From the NCBI GenBank assembly GCA_041844835.1, contig JBGZBU010000014.1, forward strand, positions 1 to 64,000: a stretch of DNA of 64,000 nt. Reading direction: 5' to 3'. The position numbers and the translations under genes were made by a program. The stretch is from CAUUCX01 sp041844835. Its GTDB lineage: Bacteria; Bacillota; Clostridia; Peptostreptococcales; Anaerovoracaceae. The notes below the pieces were generated by a model. That model was given only the letters and a program-made list of their open reading frames with translations. It was not told where the DNA came from and ran no database searches. Positions 26,999-35,118 of the stretch are shown in pieces (within the stretch, counting starts at the first letter, position 1; every line of letters begins with the position of its first letter).

Positions 26999-27853
26999 AT
27001 GAACAAAATTATGAAGAAGATCCTGATTATCGCACTCATCTTGTGCCTTGTAGGTTCACTGGGCACTGTGGCGGGGGTTATGGCAGGAGGCCTGGACTAC
27101 GTACAAAACACAAATCTTGACGAAATAAACGGAGAAGTAGTGCACAAAGTGAAAAAGAACGAATTCTCAAAGCGCATAAAAATTGATGAAGTAAGCGAGG
27201 CGGAGTTTGATCTCATCGCAAGCGATTTGATAATAAAACCCTCGCCGGATGATGAATGCTATTTAATTTACGAAAATTCACAGTCGAGCGATCAAAAATT
27301 AAAATTTGCAAACAGTGACGGAAAGCTCGCGGTCAGCGAAGAAAAAAAACATAAATTAATTGCAATAGAGCCGCTGAAACCTTTGTTCAATTTTGCAAAA
27401 AAACACGATGTACGGAATACGCAAAAAAGCACTATCACCCTGTATCTGCCTAAAGATGATGATATTTGTCATCTTAAATCGTTAGTCGTAGACAGCGCCG
27501 CGGGAGATGTCAGGCTCTCAGATCTCAGCCTCAAGGATTGGTCGTTATCCGTCGTAACGGGCGACATACACGCAATTAACGTAAATGCCGAAAATACTGA
27601 TATTGAATCGACGACCGGAGACATTATACTCGAATATGTATCCGTCAGCAACGGATCGATCATGAGCACGACCGGGGATATCGACATAGCCGAAAGCCTC
27701 TTGAAAAATATAAGCATTGATACCTCCACCGGCGATGTCGAGATAACGAACAGCAATTATGAGGTCGGTTCAATTAAAACATTGTCCGGTGATTTTGATA
27801 CGGAGAATTTGATAATGAGGGATGTAAAAACATATTCGAGTATTGACGATTAG
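26999..27853 (+). CDS. DUF4097-family beta-helix repeat protein
   Basis: A 284-residue exported or membrane-anchored protein. After one hydrophobic N-terminal segment (about residues 6-28) and a mixed domain, the C-terminal part is a beta-repeat solenoid. Successive turns begin with TGDI/TGDV/SGDF at exact 19-residue spacing (six turns from about residue 170). The protein stops three residues into what would be the next turn, so a longer ancestor may have been cut short; other family members cap this with a different end. It starts two bases after the DUF1700 stop. The function is not established. Confidence 0.8.
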   Translation: MNKIMKKILIIALILCLVGSLGTVAGVMAGGLDYVQNTNLDEINGEVVHKVKKNEFSKRIKIDEVSEAEFDLIASDLIIKPSPDDECYLIYENSQSSDQKLKFANSDGKLAVSEEKKHKLIAIEPLKPLFNFAKKHDVRNTQKSTITLYLPKDDDICHLKSLVVDSAAGDVRLSDLSLKDWSLSVVTGDIHAINVNAENTDIESTTGDIILEYVSVSNGSIMSTTGDIDIAESLLKNISIDTSTGDVEITNSNYEVGSIKTLSGDFDTENLIMRDVKTYSSIDD

Positions 27854-28450
27854 CATCGCCTGCTGATCTGCGTGTCTTGCTTTAAACGCGATATTGTCTT
27901 AAGTAAATCCACGTGGAAATGTATCAATACGGACAACATGTATAATTCTTCTTGAAAGAAAGCTTTTTAATGAAAAGACAGTCACTGTCAATTTTTATAA
28001 GTACGCTCGCATGCCCTGTATAAATGGGAGTATTTGGACTATAGTCCAAATACTCCTTTGATTCTATACAATCTGCATTCGAATCACAACAGAAAAAAGA
28101 AAATTATAAAATTAATCTTTTCCTTTCTGTATATTACGGAAAGAAAAATTGATCACGGTCATTGCATACGCATATGGAATGAGTATTTCGTATTATCACA
28201 ATTTTCAAAATTTTTCTATATTTCGCCGCATGTTGACTATCCGCGCATGTGGTGATATAGTTGACGTGTAACGAATTATAGTTGATTTCATGCGTCTTGG
28301 GCTTTCTCGGCGCTTTCTTTATGGCACTTTATTTTGTAGTAGTTTTGTTCAGTGCCATATTTTTACGCGCCCGGCATCTGCGCGCATGGAATCGTTGTAA
28401 TTACACGTGATCCCCCGCGGATTACTCTATAAGTTAAAAGGAGAAGAGAA
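27854..28450. other. Gene-free region before gdhA
   Basis: About 600 bases with no credible gene. It contains the 30-base palindrome at 28027-28056; an 8-bp inverted repeat with a 24-base loop (28320-28327 with 28352-28359) followed by five T, which could be a leader terminator for gdhA; two copies of TATAGTTGA (28256-28264 and about 28278-28286); and a TATAAT at about 27939. No known riboswitch was recognised. A 73-codon frame at 28034-28255 lacks a ribosome binding site and begins inside the palindrome. Confidence 0.5.
28027..28056. repeat. 30-base perfect palindrome
   Basis: Every base pairs: arms of 13 or more bases running GGAGTATTTGGAC, centre TATA, then the complement. It is followed by only TTTG, so it could be a weak terminator of the PadR operon, an operator site for a dimeric protein, or a remnant of a transposon end. 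Confidence 0.7.
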
Positions 28451-29797
28451 ATGTCAAAACAGTATGTTGAGAAGTGTATCGAACTCACCAAGCAGAATTA
28501 TCCGGGCGAAACGGAATTTCACCAGACGGTGGAAGAGGTGCTCATGTCGCTCGTTCCCGTGCTGGAACAGCATCCGGAATACGAGGAGCATGCCATTCTC
28601 GAGCGTCTTATCGAGCCCGAGAGATTCGTTTCGTTCAGAGTTGTTTGGGTGGACGATGCAGGCAAGGTTCAGGTGAACAAGGGCTACAGATGTCAGTTTA
28701 ACAGTGCGATCGGACCTTATAAAGGCGGTCTCAGATTTGCACCGAATGTAAGCCCGTCGATCATCAAATTCCTCGGATTTGAGCAGATCTTTAAAAACAG
28801 CTTGACCGGGCTTCCTATCGGCGGCGGCAAAGGCGGATCCAATTTCGATCCTGTCGGGAAATCCGACGGCGAAATCATGAGATTCTGCCAGGCGTTTATG
28901 ACGGAACTTTACAGACATATCGGACCTGAAACCGATATCCCTGCCGGTGATCTCGGCGTCGGCGCAAGAGAGATCGGCTATCTTTACGGTCAGTATAAAA
29001 GAATCGTTAATCGTTTCGAGGGCGTTCTCACTGGCAAAAGCCTTGACTGGGGCGGTCTCAACGGAAGAACGGAAGCTACGGGATACGGCATAGTTTATTA
29101 TGCGAACGAGATGCTGAAACACTGCGGCAAAGACATAAAGGATATGACGGTTGCAATATCCGGATTCGGCAATGTATCATGGGGAACGGCTCTCAAGCTC
29201 AACGAGCTGGGTGCAAAACTCGTTACCATTTCAGGTCCGGACGGATATATATATGACGAAGCGGGAATTTCCGGGGAAAAAGTGGAATTCATGAAAGAGC
29301 TCAGAGCTTCCGGCAAAAACATATGCGCCCCTTATGCAGAAAAATTCCCGGGCTCAAAGTTTGTTGCGGGCAAAAAACCTTGGGAAGTCAAGGCTGATCT
29401 TTACATCCCTTGCGCAACTCAGAATGAGATCAGAATTGAAGATGCTCAGACAATTGTAGCAAACGGATGCAAGTATGTGTGCGAGGGCTCCAACATGTCA
29501 TCAACGAATGAGGCCATAAAATATTTGCAGGACAGCGGCGTCGTAGTGGGCCCTTCAAAAGCTGCAAATGCGGGCGGCGTTGCGTGCTCGTGCATTGAGA
29601 TGGGACAGAACAGCGGAAAAACCGTTTTCGCTCCTGCAGATGTGCACAAACAGCTCAAAGATATCATGGTCGGCATACACGACAGCTGCCGTGATTCCGC
29701 AGAGAAATACGGATTCGGCTACAATCTCATCGCCGGAGCAAATATTGCGGGCTTCGTAAAAGTAGCCAATGCCATGATGGAGCAGGGTTACGTATAA
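28451..29797 (+). CDS. gdhA: Glutamate dehydrogenase (hexameric, probably NADP-type)
   Basis: Interconverts 2-oxoglutarate plus ammonia and glutamate. It is 448 residues, the standard size of the hexameric family. The substrate site is seen in KGGLRFAPNVSPS, the catalytic lysine region GLPIGGGKGGSNFDP and PAGDLGVGAREIGYLYGQ; the dinucleotide fold begins at AISGFGNVSWG. AAAAGGAG stands before the ATG. It is a single-gene unit ending in a strong terminator. The NADP preference is by resemblance to clostridial and enterobacterial forms. It can assimilate the ammonia, with citrate synthase far upstream supplying the carbon skeleton. Confidence 0.95.
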   Translation: MSKQYVEKCIELTKQNYPGETEFHQTVEEVLMSLVPVLEQHPEYEEHAILERLIEPERFVSFRVVWVDDAGKVQVNKGYRCQFNSAIGPYKGGLRFAPNVSPSIIKFLGFEQIFKNSLTGLPIGGGKGGSNFDPVGKSDGEIMRFCQAFMTELYRHIGPETDIPAGDLGVGAREIGYLYGQYKRIVNRFEGVLTGKSLDWGGLNGRTEATGYGIVYYANEMLKHCGKDIKDMTVAISGFGNVSWGTALKLNELGAKLVTISGPDGYIYDEAGISGEKVEFMKELRASGKNICAPYAEKFPGSKFVAGKKPWEVKADLYIPCATQNEIRIEDAQTIVANGCKYVCEGSNMSSTNEAIKYLQDSGVVVGPSKAANAGGVACSCIEMGQNSGKTVFAPADVHKQLKDIMVGIHDSCRDSAEKYGFGYNLIAGANIAGFVKVANAMMEQGYV

Positions 29798-29889
29798 AAA
29801 CATGCTGACAGAAAATGTACCGATATGCTTTCTATATATAGTATCTCTGATCTTAAAAAGTAGAAGTGCAATCGGATAAAAACATAATT

Positions 29890-29932
29890 GAAAGAGAAAT
29901 CCCGCGTAAAACGCGGGATTTCTCTTTCTTAT
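29890..29932 (+). terminator. Intrinsic terminator after gdhA
   Basis: A 17-bp perfect stem (29890-29906 with 29912-29928) and 5-base loop, GC-rich at the tip and with TTTC/TT at the base, a strong terminator for the plus strand. Confidence 0.85.
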
Positions 29933-29956
29933 AATATTCTAATTATAATATTCTAA
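29929..29956. repeat. Tandem 14-base repeat
   Basis: TTATAATATTCTAA occurs twice back to back (29929-29942 and 29943-29956) directly after the gdhA terminator. Confidence 0.7.
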
Positions 29957-30042
29957 TCGCAGTTTAAATCATATATGGTTTTTGGAGCTCTTACCACTCT
30001 TTTGCTTCTTCCTTAATATCTTAATACTTTATTATCTTAATG

Positions 30043-30088
30043 CATTATTGCAAAACATTTAAGATACTATTATCCCATTATTGCAAAA
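30043..30088. repeat. 13-base direct repeat downstream of abiEii
   Basis: CATTATTGCAAAA occurs at 30043-30055 and 30076-30088, 33 bases apart, beyond the stop of abiEii. It could be a scar of insertion. Confidence 0.5.
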
Positions 30089-30122
30089 AATATTTGCGAA
30101 GAGGCGGTTTGAAATTCTATTC

Positions 30123-30962
30123 CTATAAGGCAATCCTTTCCGCAATCATTTCAACCATTTTAAGGGTTTCTGAAAAATCCAAATCTCCCACATACAGATT
30201 ATCCGCCAAATATACCCTCCATAATTCTTTAAGATAATCATCCTCTTTTATTTCCTCAATGATTTCCACTGCCTCTTTCATAAGTGACAAACTTTCTCTT
30301 CTATTTGCAGTTGTAATAATCGCATGTCTTAGAATGTCAAAGTCAATTTCATCTTTTCTTAAATTGCATAAATTATATATGTCATAGAAATCTCTCATCC
30401 TTGTTGTTGTAATATTTTTTTTAATAATGCTCTCATATTTTTCCGCCAATATTGTCTCAAGTGGATATGCCAAAATTCTAAGACTTTCGTCTTGGAATAT
30501 GCAAGGATATAGATATTCTATCTCCCTTGGCGTTATGGCATCCCCCGTTGTGATATCAATCTTCATGTCGTTTTTAATCTTGCCCAAGTTGGCTATTAGA
30601 TGAACCCTGAAGTTTTCGTATTCGTCTTCTTCGCGTATGTGATTTATGCCCGTTATTTTAAATTCTATTCCGTCACCGACCTCTATATTTATAATTTCTG
30701 AAACTATATTACCTATGGCATTTTTTTTCAATGGCACCCCTTTTATAGTGGTATCCATATCCATCGTGGTGCGGTTATCAATGCCAATCATTGAGGAAAT
30801 AAGCAGTCCACCTTTGATGACAAAATTGAATTTATATTCAGACTTCGACAGTCTTTCTAAGAATCTTTCAAAGAAAAACATTTGCAGGACTTCCTGCGAT
30901 CTGAGGTTTTTAGAATTTGCAATATTTCTTATTTTTCCTTTCAAGCTTTCCGAACCTATCAT
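30123..30962 (-). CDS. AbiEii-family nucleotidyltransferase toxin
   Basis: Toxin of a type IV toxin-antitoxin and phage-abortive-infection pair; members are DUF1814 nucleotidyltransferases that can add nucleotides to tRNA. The 279-residue protein has the four expected motifs: KGGLLISS with the downstream DMDT acid pair (about residues 49-70), KIDITTGD (near 135), ETILAEKYES (near 166) and the RMRDFYDIY motif (near 185). The ATG comes directly after the abiEi stop, with GGAGG at ideal spacing, so both are made together. Codon use is markedly AT-rich compared with neighbours, pointing to transfer from elsewhere. Confidence 0.88.
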   Translation of the reverse strand: MIGSESLKGKIRNIANSKNLRSQEVLQMFFFERFLERLSKSEYKFNFVIKGGLLISSMIGIDNRTTMDMDTTIKGVPLKKNAIGNIVSEIINIEVGDGIEFKITGINHIREEDEYENFRVHLIANLGKIKNDMKIDITTGDAITPREIEYLYPCIFQDESLRILAYPLETILAEKYESIIKKNITTTRMRDFYDIYNLCNLRKDEIDFDILRHAIITTANRRESLSLMKEAVEIIEEIKEDDYLKELWRVYLADNLYVGDLDFSETLKMVEMIAERIAL

Positions 30963-31547
30963 TTATAAAACCTCCGTATATTTTCTGATTTCATCTTCGA
31001 TGCCCAAAATTTTACTGTACTTAATAAGATTTCTGATATTCTTATCCTTGCTCTTAAAATATCCGGTCATCGCATCAATAAATATCTGCCTGTCAACGGA
31101 CTTTCTTTCCATAACAATATCGCAGACACACCTTTCCATGTTATAACATTTAACAGAAGAGCCAAGTGGTGTTTTTGTCTTAATAACTCCTAAATGGAAA
31201 AAATCTCTCTTTACATAATGCACTTTGATATTTGAAAATTTCCGTTTGATATGCCCTGCATTATACCCTTGTGGAACGCTTATGTGAAAAACATTAGGTG
31301 TTCTGTCACTAAATCCAAGAAGATACAAAGCTGTATGGAAAGAAAAGACCACTTGCTCATTATTGAGTGATATAGCGGCAAAATCATCATATACGGCATC
31401 TTTTTTCTTATAGACGCCATTTTTAACCCTCTCCAGCTCGCCTTTTTGGGCAAGTGAAGATAAGATATGCCTCTGAATGCCTATCTCTTCCGCCTGTTTA
31501 TTTGTAATAATACTATTTTCTGAAAGAAATCTATCTAAATTGTTCAT
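30963..31547 (-). CDS. AbiEi-family antitoxin / autorepressor
   Basis: Antitoxin partner of 194 residues. The N-terminal winged helix (ITNKQAEEIGIQRHILSSL, then GELERVKNGVY) is the DNA-binding domain by which such proteins repress their own promoter, and the C-terminal domain is the antitoxin part. It ends at the base next to the toxin start. It is preceded by AGGGTGA seven bases before the ATG and by a strong promoter at 31577-31605. The pair has no integrase or transposase beside it. Confidence 0.85.
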   Translation of the reverse strand: MNNLDRFLSENSIITNKQAEEIGIQRHILSSLAQKGELERVKNGVYKKKDAVYDDFAAISLNNEQVVFSFHTALYLLGFSDRTPNVFHISVPQGYNAGHIKRKFSNIKVHYVKRDFFHLGVIKTKTPLGSSVKCYNMERCVCDIVMERKSVDRQIFIDAMTGYFKSKDKNIRNLIKYSKILGIEDEIRKYTEVL

Positions 31548-31576
31548 TCAATCACCCTCTTCACATTTGCACTTTA

Positions 31577-31605
31577 ATTATAAAATATTAAAGAGTATTT
31601 GTAAA
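31577..31605 (-). promoter_or_regulatory. Promoter of the AbiE operon
   Basis: On the minus strand TTTACA (31600-31605), a 17-base spacer and TATAAT (31577-31582) form a near-consensus promoter 30 bases before abiEi. Confidence 0.75.
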
Positions 31606-31687
31606 TCAGCAATAAAAAACTGAAGCCATCCGTTTTAATCACGTCATGACAGACTGTAAGACTAAAAATAGGTGAATATATCTTGTG

Positions 31688-33208
31688 TTATGATGCATTG
31701 TAAGCGGCGAGGAGAGTGTGCTTCATCAGCACCGCGGAAGTGACCGAACCTACTCCGCCGGGAACCGGAGTGTATGCGACACCCGCTTTTGCCGCTGATG
31801 CAGGGTTCAGATCCCCGCACAGTTTCCCATCTTCGTCGGTATTTATCCCCACATCCAAAACAAGCTGATTGCCGGCAGCATCCAGGTATTCTTCATCTAT
31901 CATGCGCGCCCTGCCCATGCAAATTGCGATAATATCCGCGTCTTTGCATATATTTTTGAGATTCTTCGTGCGACTGTGACAAAGCGTTACAGTAGCGTTT
32001 CCGTACGTCAGCATCATAGCAAGAGGTTTCCCGATTACGAGGCTTCTGCCGAGCACCGCGATATTTTTCCCGCTGACGTCTATGTCGTAATAATCAAGTA
32101 TTTCCATGCAGGCCTCAGCCGTGCAGGGATAAAAACCGCTGCCCTTCTTGCTGTAGGCATACGCCATGGATGCGGTTGAAATGCCGTCCACATCTTTGCA
32201 TGGAGATATGAGATCGTTTATTTTCTCCTCACGGATATGTACCGGCAGCGGTTTGAAAATCAGGACTCCATGAATTTCTGCATTCTCGTTCAGCCCCCTG
32301 ATCTCATCCGCCAGCAGCGTTTCCGAGATATTCTCGGGGAATTCCCTGATTTTTATTTCCACACCGCAGCCTGCAGCTGTGCGCTGCAAGCCTTTTTCAT
32401 ATGCTAAATCCGCCGGATTTTCACCGACACGGACTACGGCAAGAGTCGGCGTTATTCCTTTGCCGCGCAGCTCCTCCGCCATTATCAGGCAGTCCGATTT
32501 GATTTTTTCAGCTGCCGCCTTACCCGATAAAATCTCGGGCTTTTCGCTCAAATCCGAATCGCGATTCGCTTCGCAATACTGTTTTTTTATCCGATCATAC
32601 ACTGAAAAAGCGCGCGGAGAATATTCTTCCAGCAATTCCGAAACTTTTAAATTCAGTGAGCATGCATATTTCGCATCCGTCATTGCCGCCGTGTTGATCA
32701 ATACATTCATTGAAGCGGATTTCAGTGCGGCGTCGCATATCAAAGCTCCGCATGCCGCGTCGCTTATAGCCATGGAATTCCCTGAAATTGCGATTTTTTC
32801 CATCAATTCAATCGCCCTGCAGCACTCCTTCATTATTGCAAACGGAATACCCGCTGCGTCACGCAATGACACTTCCAGTTTTTCGGCTCTAAGTTTTTTC
32901 TCGATTTCGGTATCCCGCGGCAGTCTGTATGCCGCCATCAACATCTGAAAAACTTTCGCATCCTCATCAATCAAGTCGGTCAGTTTGTCTCTGATTTCCC
33001 GCGAAGTTTCAGCGTACTCACGCATGTTTTCCCTGACGCTTTCATATTTCTTATTGTCATATGTGAGCGAAACGACCATCTCGCCGAGCGCCGTCCCGAG
33101 TGCACCGGCAAGAGCTGCAGCCCCGCCGCCGCCCGGCACCGGGGAATTGCCCGCCAGTTTTGCTATAAATTCTTCACAAGTCAAATCCTTGAGCAAAGTT
33201 TCATTCAT
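31688..33208 (-). CDS. Fused methenyl-THF cyclohydrolase (FchA) and methylene-THF dehydrogenase (FolD)
   Basis: One 506-residue chain with two C1 enzymes. Residues 1-205 are a formiminotransferase-cyclodeaminase-type FchA domain (SPVPGGGGAAALAGALG near residue 22), which converts methenyl- to formyl-tetrahydrofolate. Residues 222-506 are FolD, with the NADP motif GRSLVIGKPLAMML (387-400) and PVPGGVGSVTSA (481-492). In FolD the lysine four residues after the catalytic Tyr270 is replaced by Leu274, and the glutamine of the usual QLPLP motif by Phe318; only Asp339 remains. The FolD half should thus keep the dehydrogenase but not the cyclohydrolase. A strong AAGGAG site precedes the ATG; fhs lies upstream. 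Confidence 0.92.
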   Translation of the reverse strand: MNETLLKDLTCEEFIAKLAGNSPVPGGGGAAALAGALGTALGEMVVSLTYDNKKYESVRENMREYAETSREIRDKLTDLIDEDAKVFQMLMAAYRLPRDTEIEKKLRAEKLEVSLRDAAGIPFAIMKECCRAIELMEKIAISGNSMAISDAACGALICDAALKSASMNVLINTAAMTDAKYACSLNLKVSELLEEYSPRAFSVYDRIKKQYCEANRDSDLSEKPEILSGKAAAEKIKSDCLIMAEELRGKGITPTLAVVRVGENPADLAYEKGLQRTAAGCGVEIKIREFPENISETLLADEIRGLNENAEIHGVLIFKPLPVHIREEKINDLISPCKDVDGISTASMAYAYSKKGSGFYPCTAEACMEILDYYDIDVSGKNIAVLGRSLVIGKPLAMMLTYGNATVTLCHSRTKNLKNICKDADIIAICMGRARMIDEEYLDAAGNQLVLDVGINTDEDGKLCGDLNPASAAKAGVAYTPVPGGVGSVTSAVLMKHTLLAAYNAS

Positions 33209-33320
33209 GAAGTTCTCCTTTTTAAATTACATGTTCCGTATTATAAAAATTCCCGCTGCAATCCGTTTTTCGCATATTTCGTCATAAGGTCATAAGTTTA
33301 TTCAAATTATGCATTGTGCG

Positions 33321-33376
33321 GTGCAAGGTGCAAAGTGCAAGCTGCAAAGTGTGAGGTGCAAGCTGCAAGATGCAAA
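33321..33376. repeat. Heptamer tandem array
   Basis: Eight adjacent 7-base units with consensus GTGCAAG (variants GTGCAAA, CTGCAAA, GTGTGAG, CTGCAAG, ATGCAAA). The array sits 35 bases beyond the stop of fhs, before the FchA-FolD gene. Confidence 0.75.
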
Positions 33377-33411
33377 CTTCCTGCAATGAATTTTTACAAA
33401 TATCAAATATA

Positions 33412-35091
33412 TTAAAACAAGCCGCTGATCTTGCCTGAAGAATCCACATCTATGTTTTCAGCCGCCGGTTTTTTAGGCAACCCCGGCATCGTCATTATAT
33501 CTCCCGTCAGAGCTACGATAAATCCGGCTCCCGCGCTGACCCTGAGGCTGCGGACGGTTATCTCAAAACCGGCAGGAGCACAGAGCAGCGACGGATTATC
33601 CGAAAAACTGTACTGTGTCTTCGCCATGCACACCGGCAAATTCCCAAAGCCGTCCCTGCACATATCCTCCATCTGCTTTTCCGCCTTAGCAGTGAACTTC
33701 ACCGACTCGGCGCGATATATTTTCTTCGCTATCGCTTCAATTTTCTCGCTTATTTTCATATCTGTATCATATGCAAATTCAAGATGCACATCTTCCATAT
33801 CGCATAAACGGCATACCGCTCTTGCAAGCTCTTCCCCGCCGGCGCCGCCGCGCTCCCACACTTCGGAAAGCACAACTTCCACGCCCATCGCAGCGCATGT
33901 TTCGATTATTAATGAAATCTCCTCTTCCGTATCCGTCGGGAACCTGTTTACTGCAACAACTGTCGGCAACTTGAATACATTTCGCATATTATCGACATGC
34001 CTTAAAAGATTCGGCAGCCCCGCCCTGAGAGCCGCCGGATTCGGTTCGCCCAGAAGTGATTTTTCAACTCCGCCGTGATGCTTCAGCGCCCGCACTGTTG
34101 CAACTACGACCACCACAGACGGCGCAAACCCCGCCATTCTGCTCTTGATGTTGAGGAATTTTTCGGCTCCGAGATCGGCGCCGAATCCCGCTTCAGTCAC
34201 AACATAATCCGCCAGTTTTAATGCCGTCTTCGTGGCAATAATCGAGTTGCAGCCGTGCGCAATATTTGCAAACGGCCCGCCGTGCACAAGTGCCGGCGTA
34301 TGTTCGAGCGTCTGCACCAGATTCGGCTTAATCGCATCTTTAAGCAGTGCCGTCATCGCGCCCTGCGCATTCAACATGGAAGCCGTAACGGGTTTATTTT
34401 CATAATCGTAAGCAACCACCATATTCCCAAGACGTTTTTTAAGATCGTCTATATCGCTCGCAAGACAAAGCACCGCCATAACCTCGCTTGCAACCGTTAT
34501 GTCGTATCCGTCTTCTCTCGGAACGCCGTTTGCGCTGCCGCCGAGACCATTGACTACGAAACGCAGCTGCCGATCGTTCATATCCACACAGCGCTTCCAA
34601 ACCACTCTGCCGACGTCTATTCCAAGAGCGTTTCCGTGTTTTATGTGATTATCCAGCATCGCCGCCAGCAAATTGTTTGCTGCACCTATCGCATGCATAT
34701 CTCCGGTGAAGTGCAAATTGATATCCTCCATCGGCACGACCTGAGCATATCCTCCGCCAGCGGCGCCGCCCTTTATTCCGAAAACGGGACCCAGCGACGG
34801 TTCCCTGATTGCGAGCATTGTCCGCTTTCCGAGCCGGCTCAGCGCGTCCGCAAGTCCTACGGTAGTCGTGGTTTTCCCTTCGCCGGCAGGCGTGGGCGAA
34901 ATGGCGGTCACGAGAATAAGTTTACCGTCCGCACGATCTTTCAGAGCATCGGAAATTTCGCTCCCTATTTTTGCCTTGTATTTCCCATAAAGCTCCAACA
35001 TTTCCTCCGGTATCCCGGCTTTCTCCGCAATCGCGCTGATCGGCTCCATGACATTTTTCTGGGCAATTTGAATATCGCTTTTAAAGCTCAT
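33412..35091 (-). CDS. fhs: Formate-tetrahydrofolate ligase
   Basis: Joins formate to tetrahydrofolate with ATP, giving 10-formyl-tetrahydrofolate. The 559-residue protein is the bacterial monofunctional form with a P-loop TPAGEGKTTTTVGL near residue 68, the conserved EPSLGPVFGIKGGAAGGGY stretch and a highly conserved core (MLDNHIKHGN). AAAGGAG precedes the ATG by a few bases. It is upstream of the FchA-FolD fusion on the same strand, so formate can be carried to methylene-tetrahydrofolate by two neighbouring genes. The gap between them holds the heptamer array. Confidence 0.96.
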   Translation of the reverse strand: MSFKSDIQIAQKNVMEPISAIAEKAGIPEEMLELYGKYKAKIGSEISDALKDRADGKLILVTAISPTPAGEGKTTTTVGLADALSRLGKRTMLAIREPSLGPVFGIKGGAAGGGYAQVVPMEDINLHFTGDMHAIGAANNLLAAMLDNHIKHGNALGIDVGRVVWKRCVDMNDRQLRFVVNGLGGSANGVPREDGYDITVASEVMAVLCLASDIDDLKKRLGNMVVAYDYENKPVTASMLNAQGAMTALLKDAIKPNLVQTLEHTPALVHGGPFANIAHGCNSIIATKTALKLADYVVTEAGFGADLGAEKFLNIKSRMAGFAPSVVVVVATVRALKHHGGVEKSLLGEPNPAALRAGLPNLLRHVDNMRNVFKLPTVVAVNRFPTDTEEEISLIIETCAAMGVEVVLSEVWERGGAGGEELARAVCRLCDMEDVHLEFAYDTDMKISEKIEAIAKKIYRAESVKFTAKAEKQMEDMCRDGFGNLPVCMAKTQYSFSDNPSLLCAPAGFEITVRSLRVSAGAGFIVALTGDIMTMPGLPKKPAAENIDVDSSGKISGLF

Positions 35092-35118
35092 GTTGATTCT
35101 CCTTTCCGAAAAAAAGAA

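Larger units (their letters stand above)
29798..30122. other. Intergenic region between gdhA and abiEii
   Basis: Holds the gdhA terminator (29890-29930), a tandem 14-base repeat (29929-29956), a 13-base direct repeat (30043-30055 and 30076-30088), and very AT-rich filler. No gene was seen. The drop in GC marks the left edge of the AbiE segment. Confidence 0.5.

Noticed and set aside
28034..28255. A 73-codon frame in the empty region before gdhA
   Set aside because: It begins inside the palindrome, has no ribosome binding site and no protein-like composition.
33321..33376. Heptamer array considered as CRISPR
   Set aside because: Units are 7 bases with no spacers, and no cas gene is present.
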